A DNA stretch of 64,000 nucleotides from Erwinia typographi (GTDB lineage: Bacteria > Pseudomonadota > Gammaproteobacteria > Enterobacterales > Enterobacteriaceae), in the NCBI RefSeq assembly GCF_000773975.1, contig NZ_JRUQ01000004.1, positions 33,700 to 97,699 of the forward strand, in the 5' to 3' direction. The position numbers and the translations under genes were made by a program. The notes beneath the pieces are model-generated. The model was not told where the DNA came from, did no database searches, and saw only the letters and a list, made by a program, of their open reading frames with translations. This document shows positions 1 through 8,612 of the stretch, one piece after another (position 1 is the first letter of the stretch; each line of letters starts with the position of its first letter).

Positions 1-821
1 AACTGCTCAGCGGTTTTAGCCCGACGCAGCAGCAGATGCTCGCGAAGTTTCCACAGATTCTGCCGGACCTCCGCCACATCCTCAGGCAGCTCGCTCCAGC
101 TGAAGCCTGCATTGCCGCTATCCTGCATAATTTCCGGGCTGATCGCGTATTTCTCATAGCCGGGCGCGGTGCGGACGATGACCGGGCAACCGCAGAGGAT
201 CGCCAGCGCGCAGGTTCCGGAGGATTCATAGCTGTAGAGCGTGCGGGCGCGCTTGAGCACCGTGGCCAGTTCGGCCAGCGATAAGGGATTACGCATACTC
301 AGCACCCGGATGCCGGGCGGCAGCGTGGAAAAATCTATGTTTTTCTCTGGCACCCGGTTGAGGTAAAGCAGGTCGAGATCCTTTTCAGGATGGTCGTCTT
401 TAAACAGTTCGAGATCGTAAAGGCCAATATCCAGCAGTTGAGGGTTGGCCGTTTTTTCGGCGAACTCCCGTCGATACCAGAAAAAAAGGTCGTCAGGCCC
501 GGCATTGATACTGTTACGCTCGATCACGCCCTCACGGTTCAGCATATAGCGCACGCTGAGAGGCGCGTTAAGAGGATTACCGCAAATCACCTCAGGATAA
601 ACGGCAATAAAAGGCTGGCCTCCGTCGGTATGCGCCACAAACTGTTCGTAAGGCATGACCGGCGTATTCCACTGCGGATTCACCGTGCATTTTTTCAGCC
701 ACGCCTGCTGCCCCGCTTCGTTTAGCATATGGCATAAACGATGGATCACCTGGACGCCGAGCGACGACTCGACATAATCCGGCGACATAAAAATGTAGGG
801 CAGTTGACCAGGGGCGGACAT
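1..821 (-). CDS. Glycosyltransferase-like protein (3' end outside window)
   Basis: The reading frame is open from an ATG at 821 to the window edge (273 codons seen). An AAGGAA ribosome site lies seven bases before the ATG. The predicted protein begins MSAPGQLPYIFMSPDYVESS and has a YSYESSGTCALAILCGCPVIV-like stretch near residue 215, which resembles the C-terminal nucleotide-sugar binding half of GT-B glycosyltransferases. It has no signal peptide. It follows the large glycosyltransferase gene on the same strand after about 130 bases, so the two probably belong to one flagellin-modification island next to fliC. The family call rests on motif resemblance only; the acceptor and sugar are unknown. 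Confidence 0.6.
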   Translation of the reverse strand, partial: MSAPGQLPYIFMSPDYVESSLGVQVIHRLCHMLNEAGQQAWLKKCTVNPQWNTPVMPYEQFVAHTDGGQPFIAVYPEVICGNPLNAPLSVRYMLNREGVIERNSINAGPDDLFFWYRREFAEKTANPQLLDIGLYDLELFKDDHPEKDLDLLYLNRVPEKNIDFSTLPPGIRVLSMRNPLSLAELATVLKRARTLYSYESSGTCALAILCGCPVIVRTAPGYEKYAISPEIMQDSGNAGFSWSELPEDVAEVRQNLWKLREHLLLRRAKTAEQ

Positions 822-951
822 GCGTATTCCTTTTAAATAACGGCTGATTTGACTTTGCCATAGCCTTAAGCGATATCAGGCGCGGAATACCCCGCTTTTT
901 GCCCCTCTTATTTGGCTATTGAACAGCGAGGGGTCGCCCCTCCCACTTGTC

Positions 952-3900
952 TTAGTCCGCACTCCAGGCTCTCACCCACTCTTTAACGTTTTCGCCGGTT
1001 AGCATCCAGTCGCGGCGCACCGCGGCCTGAAGCGCCTCACCCATTTTTGCGCTCGCGTCGGGATCGGCAAGGTGCATACGAATCGCGTCACGCCAGTCAA
1101 TAAAGCGGTTGCTGACGCGCGTGACCGGCAGATCGTCATCGCAATAGCAGGCCACATTGCTACAGATGACCGGAATACCGCATGCCCCGTATTCCAGCAG
1201 GCGAAGGTTGCTTTTGCAGGCGTTGAAGATGTTGTCTTCTACCGGCGCCAGCGCGAGATCCAGGTTCAGGGCCGCCATGGTTGCCGGATACAGGCTGATA
1301 TCCACGCCATAATGAATCTCGTGCACGTAAGGCTGAAGTTTGGGCGGACAAAGCCCCATAAAGACCCATTCAACCTCATGGGTAAACTCTTTCACCACGT
1401 CGGCGATCATTTCCAGATCGCCGCGATGGCTGGAGCCGCCCGCCCAGCCGACTCGCGGCTTACGTCCCTGATTACGCCGGCTTTGCAACTGGCCCCAGAT
1501 GCTGACCGGCAGGCGGTTTTTAACCACCACGATATTCGAATGCATATCGCTCATGGCCTCAGCCAGCGGCGCGGTAGAGACGACAAAACGGTCAAAATAG
1601 CTCAGGCTTTTACGCATCTGCCCGGTGGTTTCCTGTTTAAAACTCGACCGGCGATAGTGTTTCATCGGCACATTAAGAATGTAGTCATCCAGCTCAAACA
1701 CTTTGAACACGTCGTGCAGTTTGCCGGTGCGCTCAATCCAGTTATGGAAAGCCGGCGCATAGCGGCGCTGGATAATCAGGCTGTCCGGCCGGAACTGGCC
1801 AATCTCACCGATATTCAGCAGCGTCAAACTCGCTTTCCCTTCGGCCAGGCCTTCACGCTGCATCGCCTCAAACGGTTGCATAATACGGTAATGTCCACAC
1901 CCGGAAATATCCGCGTTATGCGCCAGGAAAACCGGTAAATTTTCCCGCTGTGCCGGACGCCAGCTCAGCAGGCTGTCGCTGTTCAGATCGAAATGGCGAC
2001 TGCGGAGCGACAGATTGGCGTTAAAGGCAGGGTCGTTGGCAATCAGCGGCATCCAGCGGCTGAACAGCTTATCTTCTTCAAGCTGTTTCAGTTTGTTTGA
2101 GGAGTGCACCGTTTCACCAGGGAATGGGTTCTGACGTGCGGCCGGACGCAGGATACGCGCATACGGCGTCCACACGGTCATATAGCCTTCGTTGCGCGCG
2201 CGTAAGCAGAAATCGACGTCGCCATAAAGTTGGTTTTCGCCGGTAAAGCCACCAAGCGCGCTGAACACTTCGCGGCGTACCAGCATAAAATCACCGGAAA
2301 CCGCACTGTAGTTTTGATCGAGGTGCAGGCGCCCCTGATAGCTCGGCTGATTATCCTCAAGGCCGCGAAAGGCTTCCCCGGCCGCGCCGTTCATGCCCAG
2401 AATGTAGCCCGCATGGCGTATCTTATTATCAGAGGTCAGCTGTTTGCCGCCCACCACCGCCACTTCCGGGCGCTGGCCGTGGTTAAGCAGGTTGTCCAGC
2501 CATTCGCCGTCGGTCACCGCCAGCTCACAGTGCATAAATACCAGGTACTCCCCCTGCGCCTGCTCAGCTGCCAGATTAGCCATCGCGCCATGCTGATACG
2601 GCTCGCTATAGTGCAGTACGCGAATGCGCAGCGGGTCAACGCTCGCCATGCTGGTTAACCAGCCGTCGCGCTCCTGGCTACCCTGGCTGTCCGCCACAAT
2701 CAGCAGTTCATAATTGAGGTAGCGGGTTTTCTCCAGCAGCGTGGTCACGCAGCCGATCAGCGACGGCAGGTGCCAGTTAGCCAAAACGACAATGGTCACT
2801 TTGGGCTGAACAGCGTGCTGATAGCGCAGACGATAGTTGTAGTAGCTGTCGAGCGCAATTTGCGCCTGAGGATAGCCGCGGTTGTTCAGATGGCGTTCAA
2901 TAATCGCCGCATCTTCAATAATTCCGCGCTTTTGCAGCCGCGCGGTCAGCAGCGGTTCGGCCAGATGACCGGCGACGTTCAGCCCCTGCGATTCAATCAT
3001 TTTGACGATCAGATCAAATTCTGCCGCCTGCGGATAGCTAAGATCGAAGCCTTCCGCCGCCTGCAGCAGCTCACGGCGAAACAGCCAGTGCTGCGCCATG
3101 GTTTTAGGCGAGCTGAGCAGCAAATCGAGATTGAAATCCGGGCGGAAATTGATGCCGCTCGGCTCATCGCCCAGATAAAAGTATTCATCGGCGAAGATCG
3201 CCAGCACGCCGTCAGCCTGGGCTAGCGTCGTGGAGAGAGCAATCAGCCCGGCGGACATAAAATAGCTGCCTGCCTCAATAAAAATAAACCAGTGCTCATC
3301 ACGCTGCGCGATAAGCTGATTGAGCGTAGCCAGACGGCTTTCTTCCGTCGCGGGATAAGCGGCTATCTTTTCCGGGATGCTGTCCATCAGGCCAGTCACC
3401 ACCGGGATCAACCGCAGGTTGCCCGCGCTCTGATGAATCAGCGAGTCGAGCGTTTGCGTCAGCCCGTCGCGATTCTCCGCCGTCACGTTGATCACCACCG
3501 CTACGCGCGTCGGCTCCGATTGTTCTGCCGCCAGTTGCTCAAGACGCTGCTGCTGGAACGGTTGCAGCGTGCGCACGCGGTTCCACCACGCCAGGGTATT
3601 AAGATTCAGATAGTGGAACTGGTGGCTGACCAGATTTTTCGCTTCGGTCTTATGCCGATCGTCCAGCGCCGTGACCTGCACCATATTCACCGGACTGCCG
3701 CTATCGTTGAACCAGGGAGCGGCTCGCAGCGTATTCAGGATAATGTCGCGGTTCTTTTTGACATGCTCCACGCTATCTCGCTGATGCGGCTGTTTGTAAA
3801 CTTCCGAGGCGCGAATTGAACAAAGCGCCTGCGGGAACCACAGCACATCACTCTGCCCCAGCAATTTGCTGTAAACCAGCAGGCCTTCAACTTCCAGCAG

Positions 3901-4482
3901 CTTTTGATCTTCGATAGCAAACAGCGATCCCTGCTCGGGCAGCAGCGCCACAATATCCTCAAGGTAGAATAAGGAAGCGGTCAGCTCTCCCAGCAGGCTG
4001 TAGCTTAACCGACTCTGGCAGCGCAGAAGATCGCGGCCGTTGAGGATCGCGTCATAGTCAAGTAAGGGGGAAGTCGCAACAATATCAGGCAGCAACTCGC
4101 CATGCGGGTCGATGCGTTTACGCCTTGATGAAGCCACCCGGCACTGCGGATAACGTTGCAGGCCCGCGACCATAGCACTCACGCAATCTTCCGCCAGCAG
4201 TTCAGCGTCGGTCACAAATTTCAGGTACTGGCCCTTCGCCTCACGGATGGCCGCCTCATAGATACCTTTATCATCCTTGCCATAGACCAGATGGCGGATC
4301 GGATGCGCCGGGTTATCAAGCCGGGTAGCCAGCAGCTCAGGAATATATTTATCGCCACCGCTGTCGGCGATCAGAATTTCGCAGTTGGCATAATCCTGGG
4401 CCAGCACGCTATCCAGTGCGGCAATAAACCAGGTAGGAATTTGGGCGGTAAGAATAATACTGACAAGCGCTGGCTGGCTCAT
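952..4482 (-). CDS. Large multi-domain glycosyltransferase (GT2-GT2-GT4 type)
   Basis: About 1176 residues. The N-terminal domain (about 1-250) has the GT2 opening VSIILTAQIPTWFIAALDSV with a DSGGD-type acidic motif. A middle part (about 330-560) is a weaker GT2-like unit. A third part (about 565-800) is a rhamnosyltransferase-like GT2 with PKVTIVVLANWHLPSLIGCV, an HAGYILG segment and GDFMLVRREVFSALGGF. The C-terminal 300 residues look like a GT-B enzyme (GCGHYRIMQPFEAM; LLEYGACGIPVICSN). I chose ATG 4482 because GGAGAG lies nine bases upstream; the TTG at 4491 in the same frame has no such site. It is immediately downstream of fliC on the same strand, so flagellin or surface polysaccharide glycosylation is the likely role. 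No dedicated promoter could be identified. Confidence 0.8.
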   Translation of the reverse strand: MSQPALVSIILTAQIPTWFIAALDSVLAQDYANCEILIADSGGDKYIPELLATRLDNPAHPIRHLVYGKDDKGIYEAAIREAKGQYLKFVTDAELLAEDCVSAMVAGLQRYPQCRVASSRRKRIDPHGELLPDIVATSPLLDYDAILNGRDLLRCQSRLSYSLLGELTASLFYLEDIVALLPEQGSLFAIEDQKLLEVEGLLVYSKLLGQSDVLWFPQALCSIRASEVYKQPHQRDSVEHVKKNRDIILNTLRAAPWFNDSGSPVNMVQVTALDDRHKTEAKNLVSHQFHYLNLNTLAWWNRVRTLQPFQQQRLEQLAAEQSEPTRVAVVINVTAENRDGLTQTLDSLIHQSAGNLRLIPVVTGLMDSIPEKIAAYPATEESRLATLNQLIAQRDEHWFIFIEAGSYFMSAGLIALSTTLAQADGVLAIFADEYFYLGDEPSGINFRPDFNLDLLLSSPKTMAQHWLFRRELLQAAEGFDLSYPQAAEFDLIVKMIESQGLNVAGHLAEPLLTARLQKRGIIEDAAIIERHLNNRGYPQAQIALDSYYNYRLRYQHAVQPKVTIVVLANWHLPSLIGCVTTLLEKTRYLNYELLIVADSQGSQERDGWLTSMASVDPLRIRVLHYSEPYQHGAMANLAAEQAQGEYLVFMHCELAVTDGEWLDNLLNHGQRPEVAVVGGKQLTSDNKIRHAGYILGMNGAAGEAFRGLEDNQPSYQGRLHLDQNYSAVSGDFMLVRREVFSALGGFTGENQLYGDVDFCLRARNEGYMTVWTPYARILRPAARQNPFPGETVHSSNKLKQLEEDKLFSRWMPLIANDPAFNANLSLRSRHFDLNSDSLLSWRPAQRENLPVFLAHNADISGCGHYRIMQPFEAMQREGLAEGKASLTLLNIGEIGQFRPDSLIIQRRYAPAFHNWIERTGKLHDVFKVFELDDYILNVPMKHYRRSSFKQETTGQMRKSLSYFDRFVVSTAPLAEAMSDMHSNIVVVKNRLPVSIWGQLQSRRNQGRKPRVGWAGGSSHRGDLEMIADVVKEFTHEVEWVFMGLCPPKLQPYVHEIHYGVDISLYPATMAALNLDLALAPVEDNIFNACKSNLRLLEYGACGIPVICSNVACYCDDDLPVTRVSNRFIDWRDAIRMHLADPDASAKMGEALQAAVRRDWMLTGENVKEWVRAWSAD

Positions 4483-4651
4483 AACGGGCAACTCTCCCAG
4501 GCCCCCCGCTTGCCCGGACGAACGCCTGGCGCAGGGAGCAATTAATTTTAGTTATGATAGCCAGCCCGCACGGAATCAATCGCTCAAGGAACGGGGCAAA
4601 TTAAGGCTAAACTGAGCCATAACTCTGTCGTCGCGCCTTCGCCAGAAGCCT

Positions 4652-4678
4652 AAAAAAAACCCCGCCGAAGCGGGGTTT
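4652..4678 (-). terminator. Rho-independent terminator of fliC
   Basis: Read on the minus strand, a CCCCGC-TTCG-GCGGGG hairpin with flanking AAA/TTT pairs is followed by eight T. It lies about 26 bases after the fliC stop codon and is a textbook terminator. It separates fliC from the glycosyltransferase gene downstream. Confidence 0.9.
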
Positions 4679-4703
4679 CTTAAGACGTTTATCCTGAGGA
4701 TAA

Positions 4704-5996
4704 TTAGCCCTGCAGCAGAGACAGCACCTGCTGTGGAACCTGGTTAGCTTTCGCCAACACGGAGTTACCAGCCTGCTGAATGATCTGAGCTTTAGACAGG
4801 TTCGACACTTCCGTGGCGTAATCCGCATCCTGAATTCGCGACTGCGCCTCAGAAAGGTTGGTCGTGGTGTTATTCAGGTTGGTGACCGCAGAGTCCAGAC
4901 GGTTCTGCACCGCACCCAGGCTTGAACGGAATTTGTCAACCTGCGCAATCGCTTTGTCCAGCAGCGCCAGAGGGTCATTGGTTGAAGAACCGGTGAACAC
5001 CTTGGTGTTAGCTGAGTCAGAGATATCATCAACATCGGTAGCAACGCCAGAAGTTGGCGTGTTGCCGCCGTTGACGATAGCGCCAGTATCCGCTGTGTAG
5101 TTTTTGCCCTGCACGGTAACGAAGCCAACTGCGCCGCCGGTGGAGTCGCTGCCCACTTTAACGAACTGACCAGTCATAGAACCGGAAGTCACGCCATTTT
5201 TAGCATCGTCATAGGTAACGTCAGTGGTGTTCAGCTCAACGGTGCCGCCTGAACCAACAGAAACCGCGTAGTTGTCGCTGCCGGAAGAGACAACGTAAGT
5301 GGAGGTTGCTGCGCCGCCGGAGGTCAGCACGTTGTGCAGAGACAGGCCGCTGACATCCACGCCCAGCTTGGTTGCCACATCGCTCAGGTCAACTTTAGAA
5401 ACGGTTGCACCAGAGTCAGATGCGTCACCAACGGTGGTAACAGTGTCGCTCAGTTTCAGCGCGTTGCCGTCTACAGAGAAGCCTTTCAGGCCCAGAGTAG
5501 TAGAATCGATTTTCTGCAGGTCGATAGTGATGCTTTCGCCATCATTAGCGCCAACCTGGATTTTCATCTGACCATCTTTAGCCAGTACATTCACGCCGTT
5601 GAACTGAGTCTGACCGGATACGCGGTCAATTTCGTCCAGACGGGATTTGATTTCGTCCTGGATGGAAGACAGGTCGGAATCAGAGTTGGTGCCGTTCTGT
5701 GCCTGTACGGTCAGTTCACGAACGCGCTGTAAGTTGTTGTTGATTTCTGACAGTGCGCCTTCAGTAGTCTGCGCAGCAGAGATACCGTCGTTAGCGTTAC
5801 GCGCCGCCTGAGTCAGGCCGTTGATGTTAGAGGTGAAGCGGTTAGCAATAGCCTGACCAGCCGCATCATCTTTTGCGCTGTTGATGCGCAGACCAGAAGA
5901 CAGACGCTCAATAGAAGTAGAGAGAGCAGACTGGTTTTTGTTGATGTTGTTCTGAGTGATCAGCGAGAGGCTGTTAGTATTGATGACTTGTGCCAT
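4704..5996 (-). CDS. fliC: Flagellin
   Basis: 430 residues, the filament subunit exported by the flagellar type III system. The conserved N-terminal D0/D1 helix begins MAQVINTNSLSLITQNNINK and contains the LQRVRELTVQ segment recognised by TLR5. The C-terminal helix ends in NQVPQQVLSLLQG. The central variable part (about 175-345) is shorter than in E. coli K-12 flagellin (498 residues) and rich in Ser, Thr and Gly, giving potential O-glycosylation sites. The start is the ATG at 5996, preceded by AGGAAA; an upstream in-frame extension to 6071 overlaps the promoter and is not real. It is transcribed divergently from fliD from its own FliA promoter. Confidence 0.97.
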   Translation of the reverse strand: MAQVINTNSLSLITQNNINKNQSALSTSIERLSSGLRINSAKDDAAGQAIANRFTSNINGLTQAARNANDGISAAQTTEGALSEINNNLQRVRELTVQAQNGTNSDSDLSSIQDEIKSRLDEIDRVSGQTQFNGVNVLAKDGQMKIQVGANDGESITIDLQKIDSTTLGLKGFSVDGNALKLSDTVTTVGDASDSGATVSKVDLSDVATKLGVDVSGLSLHNVLTSGGAATSTYVVSSGSDNYAVSVGSGGTVELNTTDVTYDDAKNGVTSGSMTGQFVKVGSDSTGGAVGFVTVQGKNYTADTGAIVNGGNTPTSGVATDVDDISDSANTKVFTGSSTNDPLALLDKAIAQVDKFRSSLGAVQNRLDSAVTNLNNTTTNLSEAQSRIQDADYATEVSNLSKAQIIQQAGNSVLAKANQVPQQVLSLLQG

Positions 5997-6076
5997 GATA
6001 ACGTTTCCTATTAAAATCGAATCTGTTAAAGGTGGTTGGGCTTGTTTGCCGCCCGGCTTCATCGCCGTCAAACTTG

Positions 6077-6103
6077 TTATCGTCAGCCCTTAAGCAACCT
6101 TTA
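6077..6103 (-). promoter_or_regulatory. FliA (sigma-28) promoter of fliC
   Basis: On the minus strand TAAAGGTT, an 11-base spacer, then GACGATAA. This matches the sigma-28 consensus TAAAGTTT-N11-GCCGATAA at 14 of 16 positions. It lies about 80 bases before the fliC start codon. Confidence 0.9.
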
Positions 6104-6207
6104 ACGTTTTTTTAGACCCGCTGAAAAATTTCTCACCCTGTTTCTACTCGTCGAAATACCCCTCTCTATTACCGCTATTCCCGTCATTACCCCTGAACAA
6201 AAAATCG

Positions 6208-6234
6208 TAAACTTTCCTCATCAGTGGCCGATAA
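6208..6234 (+). promoter_or_regulatory. FliA (sigma-28) promoter of fliD
   Basis: TAAACTTT, an 11-base spacer, then a perfect GCCGATAA. It starts 70 bases before fliD and faces away from the fliC promoter, as in other enterics. Confidence 0.93.
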
Positions 6235-6277
6235 CCACGGTATTCATTCTCCGTGTTGACTCTATAAAGGAAACATT

Positions 6278-7693
6278 ATGGCCAGTATTTCTACCTTGGG
6301 GATCGGCTCAGGCCTTGATTTAGCCTCTATTCTGGATAGCCTGCAAACCTCAGAGAAAGCGGCATTAACGCCGATCTCTACGCAGCAGTCCTCCTATACG
6401 GCAAAGCTTAGCGCCTACGGCACGCTGAAAAGCGCGCTGACTACCTTTCAGACGGCAAACACCACGCTGAATAACGCCGACCTGTTTAGTGCGACAAAAA
6501 CCACCAGCAGCTCTACGGCATTTAGCGCCACTACCGCCGCAGGCGCGGTGGCGGGGAAATACAGCATTAGCGTGACTCAGCTGGCGGCAGCGCAAACGCT
6601 GACTTCAGCGGTGCAGACCAGCAATACAACCGCGCTGGCAACCGCTGCCAGCACTATTACGATTCAGAATGCCAAAGGGGATGCCGCGGTTAACGTCTCT
6701 ATTCCGGCGGCCAGCTCTTCGCTGACCGGTATTCGCGACGCGATCAATAAGGCTGACGCCGGCGTCACCGCCAGCATTATTAAAACCGGTGACGGCAGCT
6801 ATCGTCTCTCCCTGACCTCGGCGGAGACGGGCACTGACAACGCGGTGACGCTCAGCGTCAGCGGCGACAGCACGCTGCAAAGTATGCTGAACTATGACGG
6901 CACATCAGGCAGCAATATGACGCAGAGCGTGGAGGCGAAAAATGCTGAGCTGACGGTAAACAATGTTGCTATCGAAAACAGCAGCAACACCATCAGCGAT
7001 GCGCTGGAAGGGATTACGCTGAACCTGAGCGACGTGACCACCGGCAACCAGACGCTGACCATTACCAGCGATACTTCGAAAGCATCCAGCGCCATCTCAG
7101 CCTGGGTTAATGCCTACAACACCTTGCAGGATAATTTTGCCAGCCTGACTAAATACACCGCTGTGGATGTCGGCACGACCACGCAAGACTCCAGCAACGG
7201 CGCTCTGCTTGGCGACAGCACCCTGCGCACCATTCAGTCTCAGTTGAAAACAATGCTGACCAATGCGCAAAGCTCCTCCACCTATAAATCACTGGCTCAG
7301 ATTGGCGTCACTTCCGACCCCACCACCGGCGAGCTGGAGCTGGATGACGACAAGCTGACCACCGCCCTGACCGACGATGCCGACGGCGTAAAAGAGATGA
7401 TCATTGGTGATGGCAAAACAACCGGTATCGCAACCACCATTGCCACCAACATGACCAGTTGGCTATCCAGCACCGGTATCCTGCAGGCGGCAACCGACGG
7501 CGTCAGTAAAACTCTGAATAACCTGACCGATCAATACAACACGGCCAGCACGCGCATCGATAACACCATCGCACGTTACAAAACCCAGTTCACCGCGCTG
7601 GACGTACTGATAAGCAAGCTGAACAGCACCAGTAGCTATCTGACGTCTCAGTTCAGCACCACAAGCAGCTCGACAAGCAGTTCATCGTCATAA
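6278..7693 (+). CDS. fliD: Flagellar hook-associated protein 2, filament cap
   Basis: 471 residues. FliD forms the pentameric cap that folds incoming flagellin at the filament tip. The N-terminus MASISTLGIGSGLDLASILD and the C-terminal coiled part (TRIDNTIARYKTQFTALDVL) are typical, and the size is the family norm. The C-terminal end is a run of Ser and Thr. The start is preceded by AAGGAAAC. It heads the fliDST operon, with fliS starting nine bases after its stop, and is transcribed from the FliA promoter at 6208-6234. Confidence 0.96.
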   Translation: MASISTLGIGSGLDLASILDSLQTSEKAALTPISTQQSSYTAKLSAYGTLKSALTTFQTANTTLNNADLFSATKTTSSSTAFSATTAAGAVAGKYSISVTQLAAAQTLTSAVQTSNTTALATAASTITIQNAKGDAAVNVSIPAASSSLTGIRDAINKADAGVTASIIKTGDGSYRLSLTSAETGTDNAVTLSVSGDSTLQSMLNYDGTSGSNMTQSVEAKNAELTVNNVAIENSSNTISDALEGITLNLSDVTTGNQTLTITSDTSKASSAISAWVNAYNTLQDNFASLTKYTAVDVGTTTQDSSNGALLGDSTLRTIQSQLKTMLTNAQSSSTYKSLAQIGVTSDPTTGELELDDDKLTTALTDDADGVKEMIIGDGKTTGIATTIATNMTSWLSSTGILQAATDGVSKTLNNLTDQYNTASTRIDNTIARYKTQFTALDVLISKLNSTSSYLTSQFSTTSSSTSSSSS

Positions 7694-7702
7694 GGAGACA
7701 AA

Positions 7703-8110
7703 ATGTATAGCGCAAGCGGCACTAAAGCCTATGCAAAAATCGGGGTGGAAAGCGCAGTGATGAGCGCCACCCCGGATCAACTGGTTACGCTACTGTTCGA
7801 CGGGGCACTCAGTGCCCTGGTTCGCAGCCGGTTGTTTTTGCTGGATGGCAACATTGCGGGTAAAGGAGAGTCGCTCTCCAAGGCCATCAACATTATTGAG
7901 AACGGACTGAAGCTGGGTCTCGAAGAGAACCGGGGCGATGAGCTGGCTGATAATCTGGCCGGGTTATACCGCTATATGGTCCACCGCCTGCTGCAGGCCA
8001 ACCTGCATAATGATGCGGAAGCGATTCTGGAAGTCGAAACGTTGCTGCGCAACATCGCCGACGCCTGGAAAGAAGTTTCTGGAACTAACGCCCTTCAGGA
8101 CGCCGTTTAA
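7703..8110 (+). CDS. fliS: Flagellin export chaperone FliS
   Basis: 135 residues, mostly helical, starting MYSASGTKAYAKIGVESAVM. The protein binds the C-terminus of unfolded flagellin and keeps it export-competent. A good GGAGA ribosome site precedes the ATG. Its stop codon abuts the fliT start codon with no gap, indicating translational coupling. Confidence 0.96.
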   Translation: MYSASGTKAYAKIGVESAVMSATPDQLVTLLFDGALSALVRSRLFLLDGNIAGKGESLSKAINIIENGLKLGLEENRGDELADNLAGLYRYMVHRLLQANLHNDAEAILEVETLLRNIADAWKEVSGTNALQDAV

Positions 8111-8479
8111 ATGAATATTGCTCCGCAACTGCTCACGATTTACCAACAGTTATTGGTCCTCAGCCAGTCAATGTTGCGCCTGGCAAGCGAGGAAAAATGG
8201 GATGAACTGATTGAAATGGAAGTCGATTACGTTAGTGCGGTTGAAGTTCTGGCACAGAGCACCAGGGTTGCGCCCATGTCGGCCCAGACACAGGATCAGC
8301 TACGGCCTGTTCTGCGCCATATTCTTGATAACGAAGCCGAAGTGAAAAGCCTGTTACAATCGCGAATGGCTGAACTCTCTTCACTGATTGGTCAGGCAAC
8401 CCGGCAGCAGTCCGTTAATAAAGCCTATAGCGGAGTGTCCGGCGTGGTGCTGTTCCCACAGGAATCACCCGGCGTATAA
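8111..8479 (+). CDS. fliT: FliD chaperone and FlhDC regulator FliT
   Basis: 122 residues. The position directly after fliS, the length and the helical sequence (MNIAPQLLTIYQQLLVLSQS; EEKWDELIEMEVDYVSAVE) identify FliT. In Salmonella and E. coli FliT is the export chaperone of FliD and, when free, binds FlhC to damp class 2 flagellar promoters. The ATG immediately follows the fliS TAA, so translation is probably coupled. Confidence 0.93.
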   Translation: MNIAPQLLTIYQQLLVLSQSMLRLASEEKWDELIEMEVDYVSAVEVLAQSTRVAPMSAQTQDQLRPVLRHILDNEAEVKSLLQSRMAELSSLIGQATRQQSVNKAYSGVSGVVLFPQESPGV

Positions 8480-8515
8480 AAAGCCCTCTTACATGAATCC
8501 AACACACACCAGCCG

Positions 8516-8560
8516 GCGGGCAGAAGGTTAAAATATTTTTAGCTTCTGACCCGCTCTTTT
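8516..8560 (+). terminator. Probable terminator of fliDST
   Basis: GCGGG and AGAAG pair with CTTCT and CCCGC around an AT-rich loop, and the stem is followed by TCTTTT. It lies 36 bases after fliT and before amyA. The stem has a small internal mismatch, so the call is moderate. Confidence 0.55.
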
Positions 8561-8612
8561 CCCCAGCCTGCTCCATACTTCAGATCCCAGCCTGATCAAC
8601 CGGAGCAAGGAC

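Noticed and set aside
1072..3819. Several plus-strand frames of 140-290 residues inside the large glycosyltransferase
   Set aside because: They lie antisense to a gene with clear motifs, have no ribosome sites, and show the Arg/His/Gln-rich composition of GC-rich antisense frames.
4500..4620. Separate sigma-28 or sigma-70 promoter for the large glycosyltransferase
   Set aside because: TATCAT is present but no -35 at 16-18 bases, and FliA-like elements have wrong spacing; too weak to report as a feature.
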